Notes under the pieces: generated by a model | Database searches by the model: none | Seen by the model: only the letters and a program-made list of their open reading frames with translations | What the model was told of the DNA's origin: nothing | Origin: Hydractinia symbiolongicarpus | Taxonomy: Eukaryota; Cnidaria; Hydrozoa; Anthoathecata; Hydractiniidae | Assembly (NCBI RefSeq): GCF_029227915.1 | Contig: NC_079876.1 | Span: 26,883,828 to 26,943,827, forward strand | Reading direction: 5' to 3' | DNA: 60,000 bases | Made by a program: the position numbers and the translations under genes | Shown here: one piece after another, positions 47,816 through 58,619 of the stretch | Position numbering within the stretch: the stretch's first letter is position 1 | How the letters are laid out: each line of letters opens with the position of its first letter

Positions 47816-48559
47816 ATAAAAATCAGAGAATGTATGCAAAACAATGGATTTTTTGTCCAATTTAGACAGTTTTGATAAAAACCTTGCCTTTTCTTCATCA
47901 GTTGGTGGAACATTACTACCAGGAAATTTATTACTGCTACGATTGTTTTTCTTAAAGTTCTCAACAGCCTTCTCTGAATAAAATTTAATGTCAGAAATCT
48001 TCTTCGGTGCAACTTTTTTGACAAAATCGACATTCCACTTACATGCTTCTTCAGTACATGCTTTCTTAGTGAATCCAGCACGAACAGCAGCCTCGATTTT
48101 AAATAACAAAGCCCCTATGTGACTACATGACTCACCAAGCCCAGCCATACATGTGCAGTGGGCAGAAAGAACATTAACATTTTTTATGTCCACAATGATC
48201 CAGGGTATGTGAGGATCCTCATTTACTCTTTGAGAAGGCATAACTTCTGCCTTCAGTAAAATATATGGCCATGTTTTGTCTTTCTTAAAGAAAAACACAG
48301 TTCTAACCCATCCACTAACAAATTGATTGTGGGCTTCCAAACTTTTTCGACTCTTCATAGCTTCTCTTGTAAAAACGCCAGGGGTGTTTACCAAGTAATC
48401 ATAAACCTCAGGGTACTCCAAGTTTGGCCACTTCGAAGGATCGTTGATCCAAGCATCTGCTGGCAATTGGTATGGACAAGTATCCAAATTAACAATTTTT
48501 AGCTTATTAAAATATCTTGTTTTCGCTTCGACACTTATTTCTTCAATGTTGTAACTCAT
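47801..48559 (-). CDS. SWIM-zinc-finger ORF of the ISL2EU-like element (252 aa, truncated)
   Basis: An intact frame from ATG (48557-48559), starting MSYNIEEISVEAKTRYFNKL. SWIM finger at residues ~130-155: LSAHCTCMAGLGESCSHIGA (CxC...CxH). KKISDIKFYSEKA precedes the truncated C-terminus ending SDFYKPFI. In related cnidarian proteins this region is followed by a YqaJ-type exonuclease and a PHD finger; the nuclease is gone here. SWIM domains bind DNA or protein. It may still be translated, but no catalytic domain remains. Confidence 0.7.
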   Translation of the reverse strand: MSYNIEEISVEAKTRYFNKLKIVNLDTCPYQLPADAWINDPSKWPNLEYPEVYDYLVNTPGVFTREAMKSRKSLEAHNQFVSGWVRTVFFFKKDKTWPYILLKAEVMPSQRVNEDPHIPWIIVDIKNVNVLSAHCTCMAGLGESCSHIGALLFKIEAAVRAGFTKKACTEEACKWNVDFVKKVAPKKISDIKFYSEKAVENFKKNNRSSNKFPGSNVPPTDEEKARFLSKLSKLDKKSIVLHTFSDFYKPFI

Positions 48560-48889
48560 TGTGTCATAGACCTTCTCTTACAGTAAACTGCAGTGAAAAA
48601 AGCTTTCCACAGCTAGCGCAAAACGTTTGTTTTCACTGCAGTTACTCGCGCATGCGCGAAGATTGGCCAATCTTCAGCGGTGTGACGTCAGCCCGGATCC
48701 GAGAATGGCAGGCAAAAAGGATGGGGCGCCAGGTGAAGTGAGGTCCTTTTTAGTGTGCTTCTCGCACAAAGGAATCATTACGACTTTATTTAAATATATA
48801 TGCCAATCAGAAGTTACCCATCTACACTCGATAATAGTTAAAGCCTCAAAAATGTTCCTATAGAAAGAAATAGGCTGCAAAAGAGCTAT

Positions 48890-49233
48890 TCTCGGATTCG
48901 GGTTAACATGCAGCACCAAAATTTATGGAAAAATGCAAATTTTTAAGTTTATACACTAGCTATAAGTACAACTGCCTCTATTAGTAGCCAAACTTTTGGT
49001 GTTTATGAAAAAATAAACACACAAATTAGCTGCAGTAAAAATTTTTCACCACTATGGTCAAACTCTTATAAAATCAAAAAACTTTAAATTACAATAAATC
49101 CTGTTCTAATAATGTTTTGGTAATCTAAATTTCCTATGTTTTATAATTTTGACTGATAAATCCAAATATCATTGTTCTCAAAAGTTTCTTGTTTTCTTTT
49201 TCAAAATTTGATAATGTTAACCTGGATCCGGGA
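48890..49233. mobile_element. MITE related to the ISL2EU-like element
   Basis: Ends TCTCGGATTCGGGTTAACAT and, reversed, TCCCGGATCCAGGTTAACAT, flanked by AT on both sides. Same TIR family as 47298-48704. No coding. Confidence 0.75.
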
Positions 49234-49235
49234 AT

Positions 49236-50385
49236 ATTATATAATGTGTCTACATTAAAAGAAGTGTTGCTAATGTTTACAAGCTCCCCAGCGTATACAG
49301 CCCTAATTTGCTTCTTTTCTAGAGCTTTCTAACATTAAAATTATTAACTTACCAGAACTACATAGTTGTGGATTCAAAAAGTTTTATCTTCACAGTACTT
49401 AATAATGGGATTTTGTCTCGTCCCGCTGTTGTGCCATAATATGCATATATAAGTTGGTCCTTATATCACCACCATCTTAAGAAAAACTAAGAATTTATGA
49501 AGAAAAAAAAAACTGTCAAAATTTAAATGTTTTGCAAGATGTCAGTTCAGGTTGTTTCTCAGACATCCTGATTAGATGTTTTTGACATGTCTTGTAATAA
49601 GCGCACTTAGAGGTGTAAAAAGCGGACAAAATAGAAGCCGTTTGATAGCACGTCTTTGATAAACTTTTTTAAAGACGTCTTACAGTGAACGTTTTTTAAA
49701 TGTTGTAGAATATGCTCTTTAGACATCGAAACATAACTTGATTCTTAAATCTTTTGGACGCCTTTTTTGTCGTTCCCAACAAGCTCCTAGCAACAACTAA
49801 AAGTGTAGATGCAAGGCTAATTTTCCATTTATTTTTGTTTACTGTTTTCCCTCCATCCTTATTCTGTTCTGTTCCTCTTTTTAATGTGCATTTGTATCCA
49901 TTCATTTGTTTCCTTTTATTTTCCAAATCTTCTGTTTCCTTTAACCATTGTTGTTTATATAATTATTCTTTTTTGTTCTTTCTTGTTGTCATCTTCATAT
50001 AACAGTTTTTGTTTAGTTTGCGCTTATTATTTCTTGATATTTCGTTATGTACAGTTACTGTGAAAAGGTTTTTGTTAACATCGTGTTTGTGTAACAAGCG
50101 TGGTACACACGAAGCACAATAAAATCTTGGTCTTTATATATAACAAACATTCAAACGTTCTATCGCGGCCACCACGCTAATTTTATTATCTCCTATTTTT
50201 ATAGCCATTATAATTTAATTTTTTTTCTTTTCAAAAAACTTTTTCATTAAAGTTAATTTGTTTGTTTCAGGTTTTATCAAGTTAAAAAAGCATATTCGTA
50301 GTTTTTTCTTGGTGTATACTTTTTCGTCATGGACGCGATTGTATTTTTACGAAATGTCATTTGTCTAGAAAAGTTAAATATGATT
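49236..50385. other. Intergenic, no gene recognised
   Basis: T-rich DNA. Overlapping frames at 49696-49926 and 49754-50002 are mirror readings of low-complexity sequence. Confidence 0.4.
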
Positions 50386-50387
50386 GC

Positions 50388-50690
50388 AGCGATAGAAATG
50401 CTTTTTTAGATTACATTTTAAAAGTATAAAAACGAAAAACGGCAATAGAAATATTTTTTAGATCGCATTTTAAAAGTTTAAAAACAAAAAGCAGCGATAG
50501 AAATGTTTTATAAAATCTTATTTTAAAAGTTTATAAACGAGAAGCAGCGATAGAAATGCTTTTATGTTGCGTTTTAAAAGTTTAAGAAGAAAAAACGGTG
50601 ATAGAAATGTTTTTTTAGATTGCATTTTAAAAGTTTATAAACGAAAAGCGGCAATAGAAATGTTTTTTTACATTGCGTTTTGATTCACGA
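50388..50690 (+). repeat. 52-bp minisatellite, about six units
   Basis: Units carry GATAGAAATG(T)nTTTAGATTGC and ATTTTAAAAGTTTATAAACG; starts at about 50393, 50444, 50496, 50549, 50600 and 50653 (spacing 51-53). About three units recur in reverse at 54950-55080, where the right palindrome arm ends. Confidence 0.85.
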
Positions 50691-52677
50691 AACAATTAAA
50701 ATCTATTATTTAGCTAGCTTTATGACAACAAATTAAAACAACAAGTGTTAACCCTTTGGCAGCCAAGGGGGTCATATATGACCCCCCTCATAAAAGGCGT
50801 TATTGTCGGCGAACCCATTTATAAATACCGTCTTGAAGTATCTACGAAGTGAAATATCAAACCTTTGATTGGTAGATATGAATAAAATAGTGTCCTGATA
50901 TCTCAACATTTTGTAAACATTCACAGAAGCTCCAGATTGAAAATGGCTGCTAACAAATGAGTAAGGTTGACAGCTGAGCAAGTTTTAGCTGCATTTTTTG
51001 CTTCTGATGACGAAACCAATGGTTAATATGTTAATGAGACAAGTGATGAGAGTTCAGTGGAAGACTGAGATGGGGCAAAGCTAGATTTTCCAGATGAACC
51101 TGTTGTTGATGTCCGTTTTCTTTCTGACCCATGTGTGATAGAGATGGCTAGTCTCCTCTCCTGATTGGCAATTGCTTTTTCAGTTGCTCTTTCAAAGTCA
51201 AAAAATCATTACGAAAAAAAAATGCGGCTTGTAAAAAAAACTCAGAAGGTAAGCAAAAAAACAACGAGGCAAAGAAAAAGTGGAAGAATGTTGATGCAAC
51301 ATACCAAAACCAAGCAGTATTGTTCAATTTTTTAGAATTCTCTGGACTAAAATGACCAACCAGTGAAGTGGATATACCACTTGAATGTTTTCATTTGTTT
51401 TTCGTATGTACTTATCAGATTATCCCTGTAACTGGAAAAAGAAAGGACACAATAACATTTGACTATTGTCAAAAATGTGAACGCATTTGTGCAAACTTTG
51501 CTTTCGAGACTTTTACACGAAAAGCAATTTAAGAAAGTAAATTATTAAAATCACTTATTTCTAGGAATGAACATTTAATATTTGATATACATTATAATCT
51601 TATGACAAAAAACAATTTTAATCCTCTGGTTTAGGTATATCTAAGACATAAGAGTTTTTTACCAATTGTTTCTTTGTTTTTTGAAAAATGTATTTTTTGT
51701 GCATTCTCGAACTTTGTCCATAGAAAAGTAACAAATAGAGCTTTACTGAAATTTATTTTTGCAAAAGTAAGCTAAGGTATTGTATTTCATATTTTAGTAT
51801 GATTTAACTGCTTATTTCATTGTATTTACTGATATTTGCTAAAAAATGGGATTTTTTTTGAAAAATTCACAACTTTTGCTACCATTTTGATTTTTTTCAG
51901 CTTTTTTGTCGTTATTGTAGAAATATGCCATTTTAATTGTAATGTATGTGGAGAAAAACTTATAAAGTTTCAGAAAATATATAGTTTTATAGTATTATTT
52001 CTACTATGAAAGGAATTATTTGTGGTTCTCTATTGTACATCCACATTTCGTAAAAAAGTCGAAATTGAACTGGCCGCCAAAGGGTTAATTTATTTTTTTG
52101 CCCTCGGTTTTTGATTTAATTGATGAACTAATACGGTCTTTGTTGTTTTACAATAGAAGTTATCTATTGTGGACGCCATGGTGTAATGTTTAATTTTTGT
52201 TAGTGTAGTCCACGTCCACGATTGTTAAAAAAATATGCATCAAATTTTCTTGTTCATTTTATTCAAATTCAGTATTACATTAAATATTAAATATTACATA
52301 AATATTGGAATGAATTGAGTTTCTTAAGGGTTGTGTATAATAAATGCATATTTGATACCACTGTTGTCACTCAAGTTTTGTCTTTGAAGCTAAAAAAGTA
52401 AAAAGAAAAAAAACACTGCTGAATGTAACCTGAAAGGGTTTGCAGCATTTTCTGTACGAAATGCAAAATCAAAGATTGAAAACAGCAAGGCATTCTTTAT
52501 CAAGTTATTCGTTAATTCCGCTACTGCATTGTGTTTTAAACCAGTCAGCTTGATTTCGTGAGGATTTAAACCAATCGGGATATTTTAAAATCATCGCAAA
52601 TTGCAAGAGGCGAAGTTAACTTTATTTGAAAACTATATAAGTCCTACAAATCTTACAAAGAATAAAGAATTTTGTTA
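50541..52677 (+). repeat. Left arm of a large inverted duplication
   Basis: Reverse complement of 52949-55082 with roughly 1% differences. It contains part of the minisatellite, a piggyBac-derived copy and ~590 bp of unique DNA. Spacer of ~270 bp (52678-52948) with a (TA)n-rich tract. Confidence 0.92.
50748..52088 (+). mobile_element. piggyBac-like element, internally deleted (left copy)
   Basis: Bounded by TTAA (50748-50751 and 52085-52088). TIR CCCTTTGGCnGCCA/TGGCCGCCAAAGGG; a subterminal palindrome GGGGGTCATATATGACCCCC follows the left TIR. Insertion at TTAA is diagnostic of piggyBac. Two transposase relics remain: an N-terminal acidic piece (LTAEQVLAAFFASDDETNG with stops) and a C-terminal cysteine-rich piece (VTGKRKDTITFDYCQKCERI, then CANFAFETF). 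The catalytic middle is missing. Confidence 0.8.
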
Positions 52678-52948
52678 TATCTAATATATCTAATATATAT
52701 ATATATCTAATATATATATATATCTAATATATATTAGATCAACAAGAACAATATTCGATCAACTTTGTGGCAAATTTAGCTATGTGTAATTTCAGGCTGC
52801 TATATTTTTGGTTTACCCAATTTCTAGCATTTATCTTTATAACTACTCCCTACTAAATTTCTTACATTTCTCTAGTTGTAAAATGTTGACATTTTAAAAA
52901 AGCACCAAATTTTCATTGAGTTTTTTACATATTCCATACCGAACTGGT
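52678..52948. other. Spacer at the centre of the inverted duplication
   Basis: Non-palindromic, about 270 bp, with TATATATC repeats at 52685-52738. Confidence 0.8.
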
Positions 52949-55082
52949 TAACAAAATTCTTTATTCTTTGTAAGATTTGAGGACTTATATAGTTTTCAAA
53001 TAAAAGTTAACTTCGCCTCTTGCAATTTGCGATGATTTTAAAATATCCCGATTGGTTTAAATCCTTACGAAATCAAGCTGACTGGTTTAAAACACAATGC
53101 AGTAGCGGAATTAACGAATAACTTGATAAAGAATGCCTTGCTGTTTTCAATCTTTGATTTTGCATTTCGTACAGAAAATGCTGCAAACCCTTTCAGGTTA
53201 CATTCAGCAGTTTTTTTTTCTTTTTACTTTTTTAGCTTCAAAGACAAAACTTGAGTGACAACAGTGGTATCAAATATGCATTTATTATACACAACCCTTA
53301 AGAAACTCAATTCATTCCAATATTTATGTAATATTTAATATTTAATGTAATACTGAATTTGAATAAAATGAACAAGAAAATTTGATGCATATTTTTTTAA
53401 CAATCGTGGACGTGGACTACACTAACAAAAATTAAACATTACACCATGGCGTCCACGATAGATAACTTCTATTGTAAAACAACAAAGACCGTATTAGTTC
53501 ATCAATTAAATCAAAAACCGAGGGCAAAAAAATAAATTAACCCTTTGGCGGCCAGTTCAATTTCGACTTTTTTACGAAATGTGGATGTACAATAGAGAAC
53601 CACAAATAATTCCTTTCATAGTAGAAATAATACTATAAAACTATATATTTTCTGAAACTTTATAAGTTTTTCTCCACATACATTACAATTAAAATGGCAT
53701 ATTTCTACAATAACGACAAAAAAGCTGAAAAAAATCAAAATGGTAGCAAAAGTTGTTAATTTTTCAAAAAAAATCCCATTTTTTAGCAAATATCAGTAAA
53801 TACAATGAAATAAGCAGTTAAATCATACTAAAATATGAAATACAATACCTTAGCTTACTTTTGCAAAAATAAATTTCAGTAAAGCTCTATTTGTTACTTT
53901 TCTATGGACAAAGTTCGAGGATGCACAAAAAATACATTTTTCAAAAAACAAAGAAACAATTGGTAAAAAACTCTTATGTCTTAGATATACCTAAACCAGA
54001 GGATTAAAATTGTTTTTTGTCATAAGATTATAATGTATATCAAATATTAAATGTTCATTCCTAGAAATAAGTGATTTTAATAATTTACTTTCTTTAATTG
54101 CTTTTCGTGTAAAAGTCTCGAAAGCAAAGTTTGCACAAATGCGTTCACATTTTTGACAATAGTCAAATGTTATTGTGTCCTTTCTTTTTCCAGTTACAGG
54201 GATAATCTGATAAGTACATACGAAAAACAAATGAAAACATTCAAGTGGTATATCCACTTCACTGGTTGGTCATTTTAGTCCAGAGAATTCTAAAAAATTG
54301 AACAATACTGCTTGGTTTTGGTATGTTGCATCAACATTCTTCCACTTTTTCTTTGCCTCGTTGTTTTTTGCTTACCTTCTGAGTTTTTTTTACAAGCCGC
54401 ATTTTTTTTTGTAATGATTTTTTGACTTTGAAAGAGCAACTGAAAAAGCAATTGCCAATCAGGAGAGGAGACTAGCTATCTCTATCACACATGGGTCAGA
54501 AAGAAAACGGACATCAACAACAGGTTCATCTGGAAAATCTAGCTTTGCCCCATCTCAGTCTTCCACTGAACTCTCATCACTTGTCTCATTAACATATTAA
54601 CCATTGGTTTCGTCATCAGAAGCAAAAAATGCAGCTAAAACTTGCTCAGCTGTCAACCTTACTCATTTGTTAGCAGCCATTTTCAATCTGGAGCTTCTGT
54701 GAATGTTTACAAAATGTTGAGATATCAGGACACTATTTTATTCATATCTACCAATCAAAGGTTTGATGTTTCACTTCGTAGATACTTCAAAACGGTATTT
54801 ATAAATGGGTTCGCCGACAATAACGCCTTTTATGAGGGGGGTCATATATGACCCCCTTGGCCGCCAAAGGGTTAACACTTGTTGTTTTAATTTGTTGTCA
54901 TAAAGCTAGCTAAATAATAGATTTTAATTGTTTCGTGAATCAAAACGCAATGTAAAAAAACATTTCTATTGCCGCTTTTCGTTTATAAACTTTTAAAATG
55001 CAATCTAAAAAAACATTTCTATCACCGTTTTTCCTTCTTAAACTTTTAAAACGCAACGTAAAAGCATTTCTATCGCCGCTTT
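52949..55082 (-). repeat. Right arm of the large inverted duplication
   Basis: Mirror of 50541-52677; the outer end falls within the minisatellite array. Confidence 0.92.
53537..54875 (-). mobile_element. piggyBac-like element, internally deleted (right copy)
   Basis: TTAA at 53537-53540 and 54872-54875, same TIRs and internal relics as the left copy in reverse. The 88-codon frame 53991-54257 (minus) is the C-terminal cysteine-rich relic; here AIKESK stays open where the left copy has a stop. Confidence 0.8.
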
Positions 55083-55084
55083 TT

Positions 55085-56540
55085 CAAGTACATAAGTCAT
55101 ATAACAATTACAATAGGTTTATTTATGCAATAATATCATACGATCGTATTGTACAGTTATAAACTTATCTTAAGAGGGAAGTCAATTGTCTTAAAAAAGA
55201 AATAATGCCATAGACGCAATATTTCTATTGAGAATTGCGTTGTCTCTACAGATCATCAGACTCTCCTTTAACTCACAGTCAGCAACTTTCACAAATAATA
55301 AGGGAAAAATTTGCAAAATTCATTTGCAAAATGCATTTCCAGAACCTAAATGTTTGCGAATGAGCCATATTAACAGATTTTGCAAATATAAACTTTTGTG
55401 AATCGTTGCTCTGGAAAATTTTGCGAGCATTATAATTGAATGTTTGTGCACTTAAAGTAGGTCTTTAGTTGTTACTGTTAAAACATGTAATAATATAACT
55501 GAACTGGTTGGTGGTCTGTGGAAAAAATCCAAGGATTCGCCTGTCTTCTACTTGTGGTGCTATTTTGTGTGACAGACAGACATAATACGGGTATTAAATG
55601 AATTAACTTTTTCTGAAGTTTCTAAAATTCATCAGACATAATAGAAGAGTTTTATGAACAAACATAATTTTACTTTCAGTGATGGTGAAGAAAATGCAAT
55701 ATGCAAGAAGTAAAAATAATGCAAAAATTCTGGGCATTAGCCTTCTTGAAGGGACATCGATTTATATCTGTAGAGGTGCCCTGTTAAAATATTGTTTTTT
55801 GGTTTGTTTCTTTGTTTTTAAAGGTAATAAGATTATTAGAAATGAGAATTTTGAGCATCAACCTTGTGAATTTAAGATTGTAGAATATTTTGTGATAAAA
55901 TCTTTTTGGCAAATGAGGCTTAGCAAAAAGCCTCAAACCTGGAATTTCAGCCATGTGATTATCATGTCAGTTGCTGCACAATTTTGTTGGTTTTTAAGTA
56001 TGTTGCATACATGTAACTTTATAAAAGAAAAACACTTCCTCATAATACTTCCACTCAATTTCTAATGTTCTTGTTGATGCTGTTAGTATGCTTTAATCAT
56101 GGGACTGTGTAGAAATGGTATTTCTGGCGTGTCAAAATTTTTTGCCAATGTGCTGCAATACAAAAGTTGAATTAAAAATGACTTTGCGATAATTTTTAGA
56201 TTCCCATGGCTGAATTTAAAGTGTGATAAAGAGCATTTATATATAATTTTTTTTAAGTGTGCATATTGTGCAACTGTGATCACTTGCGTCTCAAGACAAC
56301 AGCCATGATCAAACTTTTTAAAAGCTGGATTAAAAGTGATTTTAAAGCAGGAAGCCTTTTAAAACATTTCCGCTCTTTACTTTTTAACAAAAACTGTTAA
56401 AAAGAAAAAATTAAAAAAAGTTAGTGCATGTAGACTTGCATAAACCTTACGAAATGTGTGGCATCAATTCGCAATGTCCCTCCACAAACAACAATTATAT
56501 CCTGTTTTTAACACAGTTTAATATTACCTTTAAATTTAGA
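55085..56540. other. Upstream region of APC10; no further gene recognised
   Basis: A degenerate Helitron-like fragment (CTGTGGAAAAAATCCAAGG to GACAGACAGACATAATACGG) lies at 55513-55595. The 128-codon frame 55679-56065 has no domain; it begins just after a TTTCAG and could include an untranslated or alternative exon, but nothing supports that further. The segment ends with TTTAAATTTAG six bases before the APC10 ATG. Confidence 0.45.
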
Positions 56541-56545
56541 GGAAC

Positions 56546-57106
56546 ATGACTGAATCATTAAAAACATCTCCAGGAAAAGTTCTTGGTTCTGCTTTAGAAG
56601 ATGAAGTTAGAGAGATTGGGCACACTGCTGTTTGGTCTCTATCTTCTTGTAAGGCAGGTTTTGGTGTTGAACAGCTATTGGACGATAATCTAGTAAATTA
56701 TTGGCAGTCTGATGGTCCACAGCCACACTTAATAAACGTACAATTTCGAAAAAGGACCACTGTTCGTTTCGTTAGCATATACACTGATTATAAATCTGAT
56801 GAAAGTTATACACCTAGTAAAATCTCTGTGAGAATTGGAAATGATCCACATGATTTGCGGCAAATAGAGTTATTGGAATTAGGTGAACCTAGTGGATGGA
56901 TCAACATTGAGCTTGGTGATGTCAATAATCCAGTAAAGACATTTATGATACAAATAGCTGTTTTGCAAAATCATCAAAATGGCAGGGACACACATTTGAG
57001 ATTAATAAAAATTTATGCACCGAAACATAGTAACTTCTCTGAAAAAATACCCACCACAAATCAGCTTCATTCAGATTTGTTTGCACAATTTGCAACAATA
57101 CGATGA
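56546..57106 (+). CDS. ANAPC10: Anaphase-promoting complex subunit 10 (APC10/DOC1)
   Basis: Uninterrupted 186-residue frame, matching the ~185-residue length of animal APC10. It contains the DOC (jelly-roll) domain: REIGHTAVWSLSSCKAGFGV, LDDNLVNYWQSDGPQPHLIN, YKSDESYTPSKISVRIGNDP, EPSGWINIEL and FMIQIAVLQNHQNGRDTHLR, almost the family consensus. APC10 helps the nuclear APC/C ubiquitin ligase hold D-box substrates with CDC20/CDH1 and makes ubiquitination processive. The C-terminus FATIR matches the IR tail that contacts CDC27. A splice acceptor lies six bases before the ATG. Poly(A) signal at 57528. Confidence 0.96.
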   Translation: MTESLKTSPGKVLGSALEDEVREIGHTAVWSLSSCKAGFGVEQLLDDNLVNYWQSDGPQPHLINVQFRKRTTVRFVSIYTDYKSDESYTPSKISVRIGNDPHDLRQIELLELGEPSGWINIELGDVNNPVKTFMIQIAVLQNHQNGRDTHLRLIKIYAPKHSNFSEKIPTTNQLHSDLFAQFATIR

Positions 57107-57527
57107 ACTTTTATTTAGTCTTAGATAAATGTCGGCCGACACCTTTGTTGTTACCTTTAGGTTACTACCTATTAGGCTTTGTGAATCAGCTGTTGTTATT
57201 AAAGCAGGATAAGATGTTTGTTTGATGTTTGAGATGGTGGAAGCAAACTTTTCTAGAGCTGAAGTCCTAACATTTACCTAAGTTTTTCTTTTCAATCCAT
57301 ATTTAACCTTCTTTTTTCAGGGAGTATTTTAATTAAAAAAATATACGAATTTAGTCGTGGTAATTGAAATATTTTATTTGCCTGCTTCTGTTGTCAACAC
57401 ACTATAGCATTTGCATTGTTGAATTAGAATTATATACGTACTTTAAGGGAGAAAATGCTTAATACTGTATGATAAATTTTTATGTAGTATAATCCTGAAT
57501 AATTTAGTAGGTAAATTATTATGTGCA

Positions 57528-57533
57528 AATAAA
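57528..57533 (+). terminator. Poly(A) signal after APC10
   Basis: AATAAA about 420 bases after the APC10 stop and about 150 bases before the SAP30BP splice acceptor. Confidence 0.5.
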
Positions 57534-57694
57534 TATTTTCCATTTTAATGTGAAAGTTAAACTTTAAAGAATATGTATTATAACAATGTTTTGTTATTAC
57601 ATTGTGTTGCAGTAGATGTGTTTGCATTACTTTTGATTTCTTGCAAAAAGAACTAAATGTTGATATTTTTCTTATTTATTTTCTTAGAATAAAT

Positions 57695-58474
57695 ATGTCA
57701 TTAAATGCTTTGTCCAGATATGATGATGCAGAAGACGAAATTAATGATGCTGATCACAATTTAGTTATATCTGCTCCACCTGTGGTGCAAACTTATTCAC
57801 CAGAAGAAAAGACCTCAAGACCTTCATCAGTCCTTGATAAACCGAAAGGCTTGGTGTCATATTTTGGTGGAAGTGATGAAGACATTACATCGTCTGAAGA
57901 TGAAGCAGGCGATGATAATAATACACCAGTTTCGAAATCTTATGTTGTAAACTTAGGACTCTATGATGGTTTGTCTGTGATGTCCTCCACTGGGAGCGCA
58001 TCACCTGGCTCTTTAAATGAAAACATTGAAAAGGAAGATCGCGGAAAAGAGCAGGATGACGGAGTGCGACTTCCCCCTGAGCCTGAAGGTCGCTGTTCGA
58101 AATCACTGCAAGAAAAAGTAGCAAAAATGATCGAAAAGAATGTAAATGTGAATGAATATGTTCAAAGAAAGAAAGAGTTTAGAAATCCAAGTATTTACGA
58201 AAAATTGGTTAGTTTTATTGGTATAGACGAGCATGGAACGAATTTCCCCAGACATTTATACGATCCAACAAAATGGGGACCACAGTCATATTACGATGCT
58301 TTGGCTAAAAAGCAGAAAGAGCACCATGATAAAAAAGAAAAAGAAAAACTCAAAGAAAAACGAACACAAGTTGAATTTATTACGAGTACTAAGAAACCAA
58401 TCTCTAGTGCTAGTAGTGGGACAACAGAAAAGAAGTCAAAATGGGACCAAAAGGTTCTCCCTATAGCAAAATAG
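57695..58474 (+). CDS. SAP30BP: SAP30-binding protein (HCNGP family)
   Basis: 259 residues from the ATG at 57695 (MSLNALSRYDDAEDEINDAD). This start is chosen because TTTTCTTAG|AATAAAT is a splice acceptor directly before it, and the longer upstream frame reads through that acceptor. N-terminal acidic low-complexity half (YFGGSDEDITSSEDEAGDDN); HCNGP domain from ~130: LPPEPEGRCSKSLQEKVAKM, VQRKKEFRNPSIYEKLVSFI, DEHGTNFPRHLYDPTKWGP, YYDALAKKQKEHHDKKEKEK, with the conserved KSKWD near the end. SAP30BP acts in the nucleus in transcriptional repression and, by recent work, in 3' splice-site choice with the U2AF-like factor RBM17. Slightly shorter than the human protein. Confidence 0.95.
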   Translation: MSLNALSRYDDAEDEINDADHNLVISAPPVVQTYSPEEKTSRPSSVLDKPKGLVSYFGGSDEDITSSEDEAGDDNNTPVSKSYVVNLGLYDGLSVMSSTGSASPGSLNENIEKEDRGKEQDDGVRLPPEPEGRCSKSLQEKVAKMIEKNVNVNEYVQRKKEFRNPSIYEKLVSFIGIDEHGTNFPRHLYDPTKWGPQSYYDALAKKQKEHHDKKEKEKLKEKRTQVEFITSTKKPISSASSGTTEKKSKWDQKVLPIAK

Positions 58475-58609
58475 ACAGAAACATTTACTTACTTACACTT
58501 GTCGAGTGATGTCTAAAGTAAATTATTATCAATATGTTTGTGTATTTCAACTTAATCTAAAGGAGTAACATATAATTTAACTTTCAATTTGTAATTTTAA
58601 ACAAGGTTA

Positions 58610-58615
58610 AATAAA
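58610..58615 (+). terminator. Poly(A) signal after SAP30BP
   Basis: AATAAA about 135 bases downstream of the stop codon. Confidence 0.55.
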
Positions 58616-58619
58616 AAAA

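Larger units (their letters stand above)
47298..48704. mobile_element. ISL2EU-like DNA transposon, internally deleted
   Basis: TIRs begin TCTCGGATCCGGG at both ends (right end in reverse), flanked by AT (47296-47297 and 48705-48706), a 2-bp target duplication. Subterminal GCGCATGCGCG occurs at both sides. Inside are convergent fragments: a THAP zinc finger on the plus strand, and a SWIM-domain ORF plus PHD-finger relic on the minus strand. ISL2EU elements encode a THAP transposase and a YqaJ-type nuclease; SWIM and PHD next to the nuclease fits that second protein. The central parts of both genes are deleted. Confidence 0.75.

Noticed and set aside
49696-50002. Overlapping opposite-strand frames of 76 and 82 codons
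   Set aside because: Mirror readings of a T/C-rich stretch, no domain.
50541-55082. Palindrome as sequencing foldback artefact
   Set aside because: The arms differ at scattered bases and in the number of minisatellite units, so two real copies are more likely; long reads should still confirm.
55679-56065. 128-codon frame upstream of APC10 as a gene
   Set aside because: No recognised domain; residues dominated by Phe, Lys and Ile; only a possible acceptor before it.
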